Source: Impatiens glandulifera
Lineage: Eukaryota; Streptophyta; Magnoliopsida; Ericales; Balsaminaceae
Length of the DNA: 64,000 nt
NCBI RefSeq assembly: GCF_907164915.1
Contig: NC_061864.1
Location: 12,469,889-12,533,888, forward strand
Direction of reading: 5' to 3'
Shown here: positions 22,144-34,114 of the stretch, piece after piece
How the letters are laid out: every line of letters begins with the position of its first letter
Position numbering within the stretch: the first letter of the stretch is position 1
Notes under the pieces: model-generated
Told to the model about the DNA's origin: nothing
Database searches by the model: none
What the model saw: the letters and a program-made list of their open reading frames with translations, nothing else
Translations under genes and position numbers: made by a program

Positions 22144-25100
22144 ATGTCAATATCTCGATGGCTTGTCATCTTACCTATGCTTTTGTGCTTGTTCCCATCT
22201 GGTTCATTGTCAATAGACGATTTTCGCAAAACGTAAGTAATCTCTTCACTGCATGTTCTCAACTTTGTTTCGGGCCAGCCAATGCCTTGTTTTCTTAAGA
22301 TAATCTTAGGTGCTTCCTCCTCAGATTTGTATTCTTGCTTCTTTAGGATCTTGCTCATGTTTTGCATAATCACAGTCGTCTAAACTGTTTTTTTTTTTTT
22401 TTTTTTTTTTCATTCTCAACTTATGGATTTGCAGTAATTTGTGATTATCATTTTGTAAGACCCACTTTCTTTGCCATTGGTTTTCTGTAGATTTCGTATA
22501 GTAGAACCTGATCCTGGCCATACAAAGCTTCGTATTTCCAAGGAAGGATTGGATGTCATTGAGAGAATAACCACGCCCATTGCTGCTGTTGCTGTAAGCT
22601 TCAAAATTAGTTCTATAAACTACACACGCTTTCTAGTTATCTTTTTTGATAATGTATTGAGTGTAATGCATGATGAGGGTGAGATGACTGTAATTTGACT
22701 TGTATCTGTAAGAAAGCAGAATTTTGAACGGCTTATTTCATATTAGACTGTTGATTGGATAGTGGGTTATTTCGAATTAATCTCAAATAACCCACATCAC
22801 ACGAGGCCTTACAAAAACAATATTTAGCATTGAAATGTTCTTGCATTAGGTAATTGGAAGAATTTTATTTAAGTCTAAAAAAAGGATAAGGAAGATCTTT
22901 GTATTCTGAAAAAAAAAACCACTGATTTTCTAATAAGTGGAAGAGTTAGACAAAATTGATATATTGATTCTTATGGTTTTCTGGAAGGGGAAGGAAGGCA
23001 TTCATTCTGCTATCTTTTTTTTGTCATGGTGTTTTTATTTTGGTTAATTCCCTGTACTTTTATTCTCATGCTGTTCATCCATGAACTACTCTCTGATCAT
23101 TCTCTTTATTCCCATCTTACTGTTTTAGGTTATTGGTCCATATCGTTCCGGAAAATCTTTTCTGCTGAATCAACTTCTATCTCTTTCCTGTTATGAAGGT
23201 GACATCTGTAGTATTGTTCTTTTTGTTGATTCTGATCCTGTAAAATTTAGCCTTCTCTAAAGCTCCCCAGCTTTACCATCATGCAGGATTTGGCGTTGGG
23301 CATATGCGTGACACAAAAACAAAAGGTAGATTAAATGTCAATGTGATGAAGATGGATTCAGTGTGCACAATTTTTTATTATGACTAGTTTTTTTAACATT
23401 TAGCTTTTCATCCCAGGAATCTGGGTTTGGGGCAGTCCAATGGAATTGGAAATTGATGGAGAAAAAACTTCAGTTTTCTTCCTTGATACTGAGGGTTTTG
23501 AAAGTATTGGGAAGTCAAATGTATATGATGATCGGTACTCTCTAAATAACTTGATTGTTCCTAGTTGATGCTTTAGTCAGTTTTATTTATGCTAATTTTG
23601 TTTTATGATTACTGTTTCCAGGATCTTTGCTCTGGCAACAGTGCTGAGTTCTGTCCTAATTTACAACCTGCCTGAAACGGTTTGTTTCTCTCTTAATATC
23701 TCTTTCTTTTGCTTGCTCATGCTGTTTTATTTATAGTATTATCAATTAGGTACCCAAAGGATTCCGAAAAGAGTCTAGTAATGTTCTTATTTGAGAAAGG
23801 TTATTATATGGTATAGTTTAATAACAGAGTATTACATCTTTATCTGAAGGAGTCAATCTATTCTATAATTTCTTCACATTAAGGTATGATTTCAAGCTCC
23901 AGCTGTGAATATAGTCTAATAACAGAGTATTACATCTTAACTAAAATGGGTGCTGGTTTAACACATTTGAGGATCAGTTATTATTAACTTTCTATGCATG
24001 CCCATCATATAGATATTTTCATATGACTGACAAGGTAGCACCCATCATGTCCTTCAGACCACATATTGTCTTTGGGCCAGATGTGATTACTCTTTTTATA
24101 ACAAGAAAAGAAACTATATTTAGTTATGTGCGAATAAAAAGAAGAATTAGGGTTCGTTGGGAAAAGTAATTGAGTCAGTCATGTCCTTTTGACTTCTCAT
24201 ACACAAATTCTTATTTGGGATTTTTTCTTCTTTGTTCCCTGTCAGAAACTTACTTTAATAAGTTTGATTTATAGTATCTGTAAGCTGTTCATTAAGTTTA
24301 AATGGACACTTATATTATGGTTGTCACTGTCTGTGTTGTTAGATTCGTGAGGCTGATATTTCTCGATTATCATTTGCTGTTGAGCTTGCTGAAGAGTTCT
24401 ATGGAAGGTTTGTGAGTTGGCCATAATCCTAGAACATTTCTTTTATATTGGTTTGAACTGGCATTTTTTTCTTGTACTTGATTCTTAACCTACTTTTGTA
24501 CTAACACACAAGTTATTATGTGGTGTGGTATCAATGATTGCTGCTGTAGAGTGCAGGTACTCTTCTACTATTTAACATTTTATTTTCATGTTACTCTTAA
24601 GGTTTGTATGCTGAGTTTAGTTAACTTGACACTTGTTTAGGGGAAAGATGTTGCCTTTGAACCTGCAAAACTGTTGTGGCTTATCCAACGCGATTTTCTT
24701 CGTAAGTTTGTGTATTCCTGGAAAACTTGTCTTTCACAATAGATAGTTAGTGAAGTTTTGTCTAATGCATTTAAAGTATAAACTAAAAATCCCTGGTCTA
24801 ACAAAACACTCTCTAACTTAGATTTTGTTTTTGTTTCTGCTACATCTTCTCTGTTGCTATATATATAGCTCCTCTAGTTGGGTTACTCGTAGAACAGTCT
24901 ATAATAAGTTAGATGTAGCACCCACCCAACGTAGCTTAAAAGGTTAGGTCTCAAGTTTGTTTCCCAATGAAGCACCTTGATATAAATGTGGGTCCTGTCG
25001 GTGATATAATGTGCTAGCCTCAATGAAAAAACTGTAGTCTAAAAAAATAGATGTAACACAACAATGCTTGAGTCAAATCTTCTAGCTGCAGATTGACTGT

Positions 25101-28100
25101 TTTTAGTCTAATGCTTTTATTATCATGCAGAAGGGAAATCTGTACAAGAAATGGTACAAGAAGCTCTTAAGCATGTCCCCAATTTGGATGGTTAGTTATT
25201 CGCTCTTGCATATATAAAATGTTCTTTCCATGTGTATTTGCATAATGGGATTTGATTTGGAGTGCTTTTTCTATGGCAGGTAACAGAAATATTGATCAGG
25301 TTGGCTCTACTATATTGTGTTTTGACTATTTTTTCCCTTTTCAAGTCTGGATTTTTATCAACTTCTTTTCTCTCTATATTATTTAATTAGGTCAACCAGA
25401 TACGGGATTCGTTGGCCATCATGGGTGACAACAGCACAGCTTTTAGTTTACCTCAAGTATGTGTTTGTGGTTTACCTCATTGTATATTCTGCACTTTTTT
25501 TAGTCTTTATTCTAAGAGAGGTAGTTTCTGAAATTATTTGCTGGTAAGGAACTTTCTCTGTTTGTGGATTTTAGAGGTATGAGTTAATAAGTCAAGTCTA
25601 TTAGAACTTGTTTGATGTAGGGTTTTTTGAAAAAATCTTGTTTGATGAAAAAATGGATTAATTGGGGATTATTTCGGTTAAATGACTAAAATATCATTTG
25701 TATTTTATTTAAAATGTTATAAATTTTTTTGTAAGAATAATTTGGTATTTTGAAGGATTTTATTTGTCAAGTGATTGTTGATGTGTTAAGGGGAACCTTT
25801 CATCAAACAAGGGCTAAGCTAGCTTCTAAATTTCTAACCATTATATTCTGGAAGAAACTTCTCAACTAGAGACCTCTTTTCTGAGGATAATCTAATGCAT
25901 ATTTAAACTTCCTAACAGCCTCATCTACAACGGATAAAGCTTTGTGATATGAAGGATGGTGAACTTGACCCCATTTATATTAAGAAGAGAGAAGACTTAA
26001 AGAAACTTGTTGTTTCTTCTATCCGTCCCAAAATTGTTCAAGGCAGACACCTGAACGGGAAGGAGTTTGTTTCTTTCCTGGAAAAGGTGACTTTTTGAAT
26101 CTTTATGTTTTATGTGATTTTGAGCATGTAGTTATGCTGAGAATCAGTGAAATTGCAGAGCTGATTATAGATGATCTTACTGCAGCATTTTCACTACATT
26201 TTCTGTTTTGTAAACCTTTTTTATAATATTTTTGACACTTTATGACAAGACATATATTTAGGCCTATTTTTACAATAATTTTGAAAGGTAACATGAACCG
26301 AGTTAAGAAATGCATTAATGGTTACGGGAGGTTTATCCTTCGCGACTATCGTCATTAAAGCATGTTACTATTCAGATCCTCGAAGCTTTGAATAAAGGAG
26401 AGATTCCATCAACAGGCTCACTCGTGGAGGTCTTTAATAAGGATGTGACGGAACATTGTATGAAACATTACAATGACAAAATGGTTAAATTGAAATTACC
26501 CCTTCCAGAGAAATCTCTGGAAAAGTATCACCAAGGACATAAAGGGGAAGCCATGAAAATGTTTGATGAACAGCATTTTGGCCGGAATCATGCTAAGATA
26601 TCTGTAGAGAAACTGGTTGGAGAGATTGAGAAGGTACGCTACTTTCTCAGAATAATTTCTTATCTTTTGTGGCCAAGTGCATGTTCCTTTTTAGAAATTT
26701 GGCACTTGTCAAGAAATGATGGGTACTGAAGCTGAAATTTACGGGCTGTATTTTTATGTGCAACTTCCAGGATTTGAGTTGGCAATGTGAAAATCTAACT
26801 TGGAAGAAGCTTTGCAGGTCTACAGGAACTTTGTAATGGCAAATGAATACCAGTCTTCAAGATTATGTGAATCATTGTTTACCCAATGTGAAGATAAGAT
26901 GGATCAGCTTCAAATCCTTAGACTTCCTTCCATGGCAAAATTTAATGCGGGTTTTGTCCAGTGTAATCAAAGCTTTGAGAGTGAGTGTGTAGGACCTTTG
27001 AAAAACAGCTATGAGCATCGGATGATGAAGGTACTGTTCTTCCAGCACTTTATTTTCATTATCATTTGTTTAGTATCCACATTCGCTACTACCCGGTAGC
27101 TCAAGTGGTAAAAGATTACAAGGTCTCATGTTCGATTCCTACTGAAAGCACCTTGATTTAAGTGGTGGGTCGTGGGGGTAAGATGTTGTGTTAGGCTTAT
27201 TGCTTCCTATAAGAAACAAAACTAATAATAAGAAGAAGAAAAAAGTAAACATATTTGGCTGCTATATATTTAATTGATGCAAACTTGCAGCTTTTATGGT
27301 AAAAAATCAAGGGATCTTTGAATCCTAAAAAAGATAGAATGGTCTTTTTTCTGTTAATTTCTATCAAACTTCAAATTTAAAGGAAATTCTTAATTGTAAT
27401 ATGCTACTGGTAAGGCCCAGTTGATGCATTTTTAGTTATTTCCATTGTCCATGTATGTTCTGTTCTGAACCAAATCTTGTTTGCTTGTCTTTTTGATTTG
27501 GCAGATGTTGAACAAGTCGAAGTCTGTGTTCATTAAGGAATACAACCACAGACTTTTCAATTGGTTGGTCACATTCTCACTGGTCATGGTTGTGATTGGC
27601 CGGTTTATCATAAAGTTTATTTTGGTTGAGATTGGGGCATGGATACTCTTTATCTTCTTGGAGACATATACAAGGTTGTTTTGGTCCCCGGAATCACTTT
27701 ATTACAATCCATTTTGGCATGCTATTGTAACAACATGGGAAACACTTGTTTACAGCCCCATCATTGATTTGGACAGGTAACAATTCCATTCTTATTTTAT
27801 TAACCCTAGGGGTAAAAGACCAATTTTCCCTTGATGCTTGTATAGAGTAGCATATACTAATAATACCAAGATCGTCTACGAGGTCTTACAAAATCATGTC
27901 CTTTCCAAAACTTGAAATTAACACTAGATCCTTCATTCCATGAATCTGCTAGAATTAAGAATTAGGGTCATTTAGAATATGCTTCTTTGTGGGAAGTTCA
28001 AGGGCATCTCTGGTATGTTATGAACATACACTCTTTTTGTTTTTTTTAGGTGGGCTATTCCCTTTGGTGTGGTACTATCTTTATTTGCTCTTTATTGGAG

Positions 28101-28182
28101 ATGTTATGGAGGGAGTCATGGGCAACATTGGCTTTTACCTCTTTACAACAACAATCAGAAGGATCGCCAAAGATCAGAATAG
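22144..28182 (+). CDS. Guanylate-binding protein (GBP) family GTPase, membrane-anchored
   Basis: Seventeen exons join in frame to about 599 residues: 22144-22232, 22491-22593, 23129-23198, 23287-23325, 23417-23534, 23622-23679, 24343-24407, 24550-24556, 24641-24701, 25131-25190, 25280-25299, 25391-25456, 25919-26086, 26376-26633, 26818-27030, 27505-27776, 28050-28182. A hydrophobic N-terminus (LVILPMLLCLFPSG) looks like a signal peptide. The G domain has the P-loop GPYRSGKS (67-74), the switch Thr in DTKTKGIW, DTEG (124-127) and the GBP-type RD (200-201). A helical GBP C region follows, then hydrophobic segments near 485-517 and 557-572, and a charged tail ending QKDRQRSE. Length and layout match short plant GBPs with a signal and membrane anchor; an ER or endomembrane location is inference. 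The start is the only ATG in the frame before exon 2. Introns carry SINE-like and Tourist-like insertions. Confidence 0.95.
24550..24556 (+). other. 7-nt micro-exon (exon 8) of the GBP gene
   Basis: The sequence AGTGCAG is flanked by CTGTAG and GTACTC. Exon 7 ends in phase 2 (GGAAG|GTTTGT) and exon 9 starts in phase 0 (GGGAAAGAT). Inserting the 7 bases gives Arg-Val-Gln and restores frame into GKDVAFEPAK; without it the frame is lost. Confidence 0.82.
24915..25045 (+). repeat. SINE-like repeat in GBP intron 9
   Basis: Shares AGGTCTCA(A/T)GTT, AAGCACCTTGAT and a following GTGGGTC with the element at 27087-27200. Its internal promoter-like boxes (GTAGCTTAAAAGG; CAAGTTTGTTTCC) are more decayed. 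Orientation follows the presumed A-box to B-box order. Confidence 0.5.
25604..25814. mobile_element. Tourist-like MITE in GBP intron 12
   Basis: Inverted ends CTTGTTTGATG and CATCAAACAAG bracket about 210 bp of AT-rich DNA with TTA/TAA at the borders, matching the short element family seen in other introns of the window. An internal second CTTGTTTGATG follows the left end. Confidence 0.6.
27087..27200 (+). mobile_element. tRNA-derived SINE in GBP intron 15
   Basis: Begins ACCCGGTAGCTCAAGTGG, with an A-box-like TAGCTCAAGTGG and, 30 bases on, a B-box-like GTTCGATTCC. It continues with a tRNA-unrelated body containing AAGCACCTTGATTTAAGTGG. The 3' end trails off into A/G-rich sequence at about 27220-27245. 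The 3' limit and target duplication are uncertain. Confidence 0.6.
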
Positions 28183-29736
28183 GTACCCGTTTGATTATTT
28201 TGTTGCAGTTCCAAACTATCTTATTTTTTTAGACGTGAATCAAAAACTTAGCCCGACTTAATTTGATTTTCCTTAAGAAATCTTAAATTGTGAAAACTGT
28301 TTTGAAGGGGGTGGGGTGGGATGGATGGAGGGTTGCCAAGATCTATTATTGTACAATCAAATGGAATTATATCACAACACCATCATCAGCTGACTACAAA
28401 CATTGGATATGCTTCTTAAAGTTACCTACAACATTTTCAGGGATAGTTTTTATACTGAAAATTAGAAGTAGTTCAGTTGCGTAAGTGAATTTGTTTGATT
28501 TTATCTAATTGTAACAATATTTGACAAGTGGGAATTTCAGGCTTATGTTGTTAAAAAATATATCAAACTATGAAATAACAATTGAGTATTATATTTGTCT
28601 TTCTGTGAACAACTTTTCTTATTCTCTTTTATGAGTGGAGTTTGAGATCAAAAGATTTGTTGGTAGGTTTATTTATTATAATGTTATTAGTGTTAATTTT
28701 GTTTCATTTATTTACTAATTATAGTACTTTTATATCAACTAAAATTACCTCCACAATAATTACCTTCATTTCTATTTATTGGTCTTCTTAAGTTAAAAAC
28801 CAACAGATAATTCTTATCTTTTAGAAAGAAAAAAAAATTAGTTGAAATACCTTTGGAGTAAAATTATAATAAATCAACAATAAAATATATATATATAATA
28901 ATGTTTAATTTTTAAAATATTTAAATTATCTGTAATATATACAAATTTTGAACTTGCAACCTCACACTATAATTTTAACATTTTATACCTTACTAATAAT
29001 ATAACTTCAACATTTTAAATAATTAAATTAATAATACTTTTAATTTATTTATATAATTTATTATATATATATATATATATAACATTTTATATATATATAT
29101 ATATATTTTTTTTTTTGTTAGTCATATCATATATATTCATACATAAATTTATATAAAAAAAATCAACCATCTTAAGTGGTGTAATGGTTAAGTATTTATT
29201 CTACATAATAAAGATTGATGTTTCGAATCTCATCCGGTGCAAATTTATAATAATTATAAAGAGGGATTAAAGAATATGTTGGTTGTTTGACGGAAGTCAT
29301 GGGTTGGTAAGTAGGTGATAATAATATTGTTGTTTGTCGAAAATGAGTTGATAAAGCTCGATAAAGAGGAGATAATTGGGTAATATAGAATATGCTGGCT
29401 AACAAAAGTGACTTGGTAAGTGGGTTAAAAAAATATTGTTGGTTGACCGAAAGCTTGGTAAAGAAAAGATGGTTGACTAATAAGGAATATGTTGCTTGAT
29501 TGACGAAAATGAGTCGGTAAGTAATATGTAGGTGAGGATAAAATTATTATTTTGTTTTTAACCGAAACCTCGCTAGTTCTATTAATGCTATTGTAATCAT
29601 ACTTGGATTCTAAAAATAACTTTTATGTGTAATATAAAAATAGATTTACTTAATTAATTAAAAAGAATATAAATTTGTGTTTAGACAGATATATATTTAA
29701 TATTTTTGATTCATTTTTATATCCATTTTGTTATAA
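28183..29736. other. Intergenic, with a tRNA-like repeat at about 29166-29235
   Basis: No gene. (TA)n tracts lie at about 29063-29080 and 29092-29105. At 29170-29230, AAGTGGTGTAATGGTTAAG and, further on, GTTTCGAATCTC resemble Pol III A and B boxes, suggesting an old SINE. Downstream GTTGGT/GTAAGT-rich repeats at 29270-29530 recur with variation. Confidence 0.4.
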
Positions 29737-30815
29737 TGATTAGAGTACCAGTATAATATAATATATTTGTAAGATATTATCACATAATTTATGTAACCAA
29801 AAGTAACAATTTGATACAATTTTTCTCACTTTAGTTTAACATTGTATCAGAGTCTTGTTATCGTTCTTGAGTCAATCAAGTGATAGTCTTCCGTTGTCTT
29901 CATCAATAGTTACTTTAACCATTGATGGAGGACCTTAATCATTTATTATTAATATTATTTTTTGGCAGTGGTCTTAAGTAGTTTATTTGGGCTTTTGAAT
30001 TTCATTTAAGTGGATTTGTTTTCGTCTAGATGGATTGGGGATTTTGGTAGTTTGGTGGAAATGAGTTTGGTTGTTTTGTTCTTAAGTGAGGAGGATAACT
30101 TGGACGGATCGAAATTGATTTGGTTGAATTAGTTGGTTTAGAAGAATGTTGGTTTTATTATTAGTCTTGGAGGAGAGAAAAGCGGATGTGAATATTTGAA
30201 TATTGGTTTGATTGTTCTTTGTTTGATTGGTTTTGGTTTTAGTTGTTTTGTTGAGTATAGTGAGTTAAATTTGGTTTGATGTTTTCCATATCTCGTGACA
30301 CACGAGTTTCTTGAATTTGGTTTGGGTTTTCCCTAAGTTTGTAAAGTTTGGTTTATTGGTTTTTGTTTGGTTTGGTTGTTGTGGGTTGTTAATTTCAGTC
30401 TGGTTTTTTGGAGGAGTTTGTGAAACTTGGTTTGATTGGTTTTGGTTTGGTAATTAATTTTGGTTGGTCTGAATCGAAGAAGAGTTGTTTTTTGGTGGAT
30501 GGTCAATGGATTGGGCAGAAGAGAAGGAAAAGAAGAAGATTAAGAATGATGCGTAACTTCTTATTGTCCGCGCTTTCGTTTTCTGACTGTCAAACTCTCA
30601 ATGCTTATTGTTGTTAAATCGTGAGTTTGAGTGAGGATGTTAGAGTATATAATATAATATATTTGTAAGATATTATCACAATATTATAAATTATGATAAT
30701 ATTAATATTATATTATTTAATTTTCTTATATGTCAATTATAATGTCTATATAATAGACATAATTTATGTAACTAAAAATAATAATTTAATACAATCTTTC
30801 TCTCTTAAGTTTAAG
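29737..30815 (+). mobile_element. Small LTR-like (TRIM-type) element
   Basis: Two similar segments, about 29737-29841 and 30638-30815, both contain TATAATATAATATATTTGTA, AAGATATTATCACA, ATAATTTATGTAAC and later ATACAAT(T/C)TTTCTC. Directly after the left copy comes TTGTATCAGAG, like the TGGTATCAGAGC primer-binding site of many plant LTR elements, and a purine-rich GAGTGAGGATG precedes the right copy. The interior (about 800 bp, TTGGTT-rich) has no gag or pol motifs. The right repeat has an extra AT-rich insertion. No clear target duplication is seen; a flanking stretch at about 29593-29680 recurs at 30818-30895. Confidence 0.5.
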
Positions 30816-30899
30816 GGTAATCATATTTGGATTTTAGAAATTAATTTTATGTTTGTTATATAAAAATAGATTTACATAATTTATTAAAAAATACATAGT

Positions 30900-31192
30900 A
30901 TAAATGTCTCACGTTCATCAAATTTGGTGTTAAATTTAAAATACAATATCGGTTTATTATTCCTTCGCAAACCACATGTCAATCACATTTGGTTAAAGTG
31001 TTGTACTTGTATGGTTAGGTCGCAAGTTCGAAACATACATATATAATATTTTTAATTTTATTTTTAACCGTTTGAAATTTATAGGCTGGTCAACCCACAA
31101 TCCGACTCAGGTATCCATTTACTCTCACATATATATTCAAATTAACCACACCTCTTGACCCGGTAATCCGGACACTTTAAAAATTAAGCATC

Positions 31193-31242
<50 letters not shown>

Positions 31243-32360
31243 TTAGTTAAAAAAATTAAACTTATATTATTAAAATGTCATACGTTTATCAAATTTTGTG
31301 TTGAATTTAAAATATAAAGTCTTATTAACCTAGTTGGTTAAAGATTTGTACTTGTTTTGTTAGGGTGAAAGTTCGAAACATACATAATACATTTTTAATT
31401 TTATTTTTAACCGTTTGAAGTTATGGGCGGATCAACCTACAATCTGACCCAAGTATCCACTTACTCTCATATATATATCCAAATTAACCACAACTCTCGA
31501 CCTAGCAATCCAGACACTTTGAAAGTTAAGCATCATTATATATATATATATTAGTTAGTTAAAAAGTTGAATTTGGTGTTGAATTTAAAATATAAAAGTG
31601 TATTTGTCTATTTGGTTAAAGGATTATACTTGTTTTGTTAGGTTGTAAGTCGAAACATACATATAACATTTTTAATTTAATTTTAGAGGAGTGATAGAGT
31701 GAGGAAATTTGGTGAGGGAATTTGGTGAGAGAATGACGTGTCATCACCTTCATTGGTTGGAAAATGTAAAAGTGGGAGGAAAGAGATAAAAGAGAGAAAT
31801 TATTTGATTTTTTCAACGAATAAGATTATGCCATGTCATTCCCTCACCAAATTCCCTCACCCAATCATTTCTCTTAATTTTATTAGTTTGAAGTTTATGG
31901 GCGGGTCAACTCACAATCCGACCCAAGTATTCATTTACTTTCACATATATATCTAAATTAACCACAGTTCTCGACTTGGCAATTCAGACACTTTGAAAAT
32001 TAAGCATCATTATATATATATTAGTTAAAAAGTTAAACTTATATTGTTAAAATGTCGTTCATCAAATTTGGTGTTGAATTTAAAATATAAATTTTTTTAG
32101 CCTAGTTGGTTAAAGGGTTATACTTGTTTTGTTATGTGTAAGTCGAAACATACTTATAACATTTTTTATTTTATTTTTAACAGTTTGAAGTTTATGGGCG
32201 GGTCAACCCACAATCCGACCCAAGTATCCATTTACTCTCACATATATATCCAGATTAACCATAACTCTCGGCCCGACAATTCGGACACTTAAAATATTAA
32301 GCATCATTAAATTTGATAAACGTGAAATATTTTAACCATATAACTTTAACTTTTAACTAA

Positions 32361-32440
<80 letters not shown>

Positions 32441-32720
32441 TAGTTAGTTAAAAATTTGAACTTATTTTGTTAAAATGTTTCACGTTTATTAAATTTGGTG
32501 TTAAATTTAAAATATAAAGTTTTATTAGCATAGTTAATTAAAAGATTGTATTTATTTTGTTAGGTTGCAAGTTCGAAACATATATATCATTTTTAATTTT
32601 ATTTTATGGGCGGATCAACCCATAATCCGCCCAAGTATCCATTTACTCTCACATATATATCCAAATTAACCACAGCTCTCGACCCGGTAATCCGAACATT
32701 TTGAAAATTAATCATCATTA
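30900..32720. repeat. Array of five SINE-like units of about 300 bp
   Basis: Five successive copies share the motif order TTGGTTAAAG, TTAGGTTGCAAGTTCGAAACA, GGGCGGGTCAACCCACAATC, AGTATCCATTTACTCTCACA, CTCGACCCGG and AATTAAGCATCATTA, then (TA)n and TTAGTTAGTTAAAAA. The PyAGTATCC anchor is near 31110, 31452, 31925, 32222 and 32633. TTGGTTAAAG and AAGTTCGAAAC resemble Pol III boxes. Spacing differs because of (TA)n expansions (about 31197-31239, 32361-32434) and one MITE insertion at 31685-31875. Confidence 0.75.
31685..31875. mobile_element. 191-bp MITE inside unit 3 of the array
   Basis: Long inverted ends with GTGAGGGAATTTGGTGAG on the left and its counterpart CTCACCAAATTCCCTCAC on the right, plus AATGACGTGTCAT and ATGCCATGTCATT. 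AATTTT precedes (31679-31684) and follows (31876-31881). Sister units of the array lack it, so the neighbours give the empty site. Confidence 0.75.
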
Positions 32721-33723
32721 ATATATATAAAGATAGATATAGATATAAATATAAATATTTACTAAAATTTTAATTATTTTTAAAATTTATAAATAGATAA
32801 ATCATTGAATCATGATAAAATATGCAGAAGTTTACTTGAAATGATATTAACATAATAGAAATTATTTATTTACAAAATACAATAAAACAAGTAATCATAT
32901 TTTTATTATTATCTTATAATTTAATATTTAAACACTCACAAGTTAATAAAATTTGTGAATGACAGATTTAATAATTTAGATTTATAATATCATAGGCATA
33001 AACTGACCCACTTATGGTCGAGTAAATAGTATATTATCTAATTTTTATTTATATTATATAGAAAGTTTCTAAAAAAAAATATGCTACTCTAATACTATTT
33101 TGATATACTAAAATTTTAATAATGATACAAATAATTTATCAAATATTGAAGTATACTGAAATTTAGGTGAAGTATGTCAATATTTATACTTTTAATATTG
33201 AATAATATTAAAGTTTAATTATATTTTGATTTAATTTTTAAAAATTAAATTTTATAATTAAATTAATATTAAATTTATTTAAAGAAAATAAATAAATTTA
33301 TATCAAATTTATTTAGAGAAATTAAATAAATTTATTAAAATTAGAGATAAATAATAGATATTTCAAAGAAAATAAATTTATTTAAATTGATTAATGGCTG
33401 TTTGATTTTGTAAAAAATATATTTATAATGACTGCTTGAATAAAAAGTAATATATCTATATGTATATTTTTTAATTTATAAACATTATTTTGTGTTTCTT
33501 TAAATTTGATTCATTTTTTTTTATAAATAAATTAACAACAAATTTAGTTAGAGAAATGAAATAAATTTATTAAAGTTAGAGAAAAAAATATACATTTTTT
33601 ATAGCAAATCTATTTAAAAAATAAAATAAATTTAATTTTTGAAATGAAAATTTAATCATTTATAAGTATTAATTTTTAATTTTATAAATATTATTTTAAT
33701 ATTTGAGTATAAAATTTATCCTT
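32721..33723. other. AT-rich intergenic DNA
   Basis: No gene or clear repeat is recognised; several AAATAAATTTATT-like stretches recur at 33290-33320, 33540-33570 and 33600-33640. Confidence 0.55.
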
Positions 33724-34051
33724 ATTCAGACGCATGTGACAAGCCAAGGCCCTGAAAGGATCACTAACAAAATACCGCATTTAGAAGCCCATTTACTCCG
33801 CAATTTAGGCAAAAATGGAATTGTGATGCTGGGATCTTGGGTCGAGACGGGTGATATTTTAGTAGGTAAATTAACGCCTCAGATGGTAAAAGAATCTTCG
33901 TATGCTCCAGAAGATAGATTATTACGAGCCATACTTGGCATTCAAGTATCTACGTCAAATGAAACTTGTCTAAAACTACCTGCGGGTGGTAGGGGTCGAG
34001 ATATTAATGTAAGATGGATCCAGAAAAAAGGGATAATCCAGAAACTATTCG

Positions 34052-34055
<4 letters not shown>
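33724..34055 (+). pseudogene. rpoB: Plastid rpoB fragment in nuclear DNA (NUPT)
   Basis: The translation from about 33724 reads [20 protein letters not shown] and continues through ILVGKLTPQ and [12 protein letters not shown], a conserved interior part of the chloroplast RNA polymerase beta subunit. It covers roughly 105 codons without start or stop and lacks both ends of the gene. Near 34030 a short deletion relative to the plastid gene shifts the frame (GGGATAATCCAGAAACTATT). It runs into a (TA)n tract at 34058-34111. No plastid neighbour gene is attached, so this is a small transferred fragment. Confidence 0.92.
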
Positions 34056-34111
<56 letters not shown>

Positions 34112-34114
<3 letters not shown>

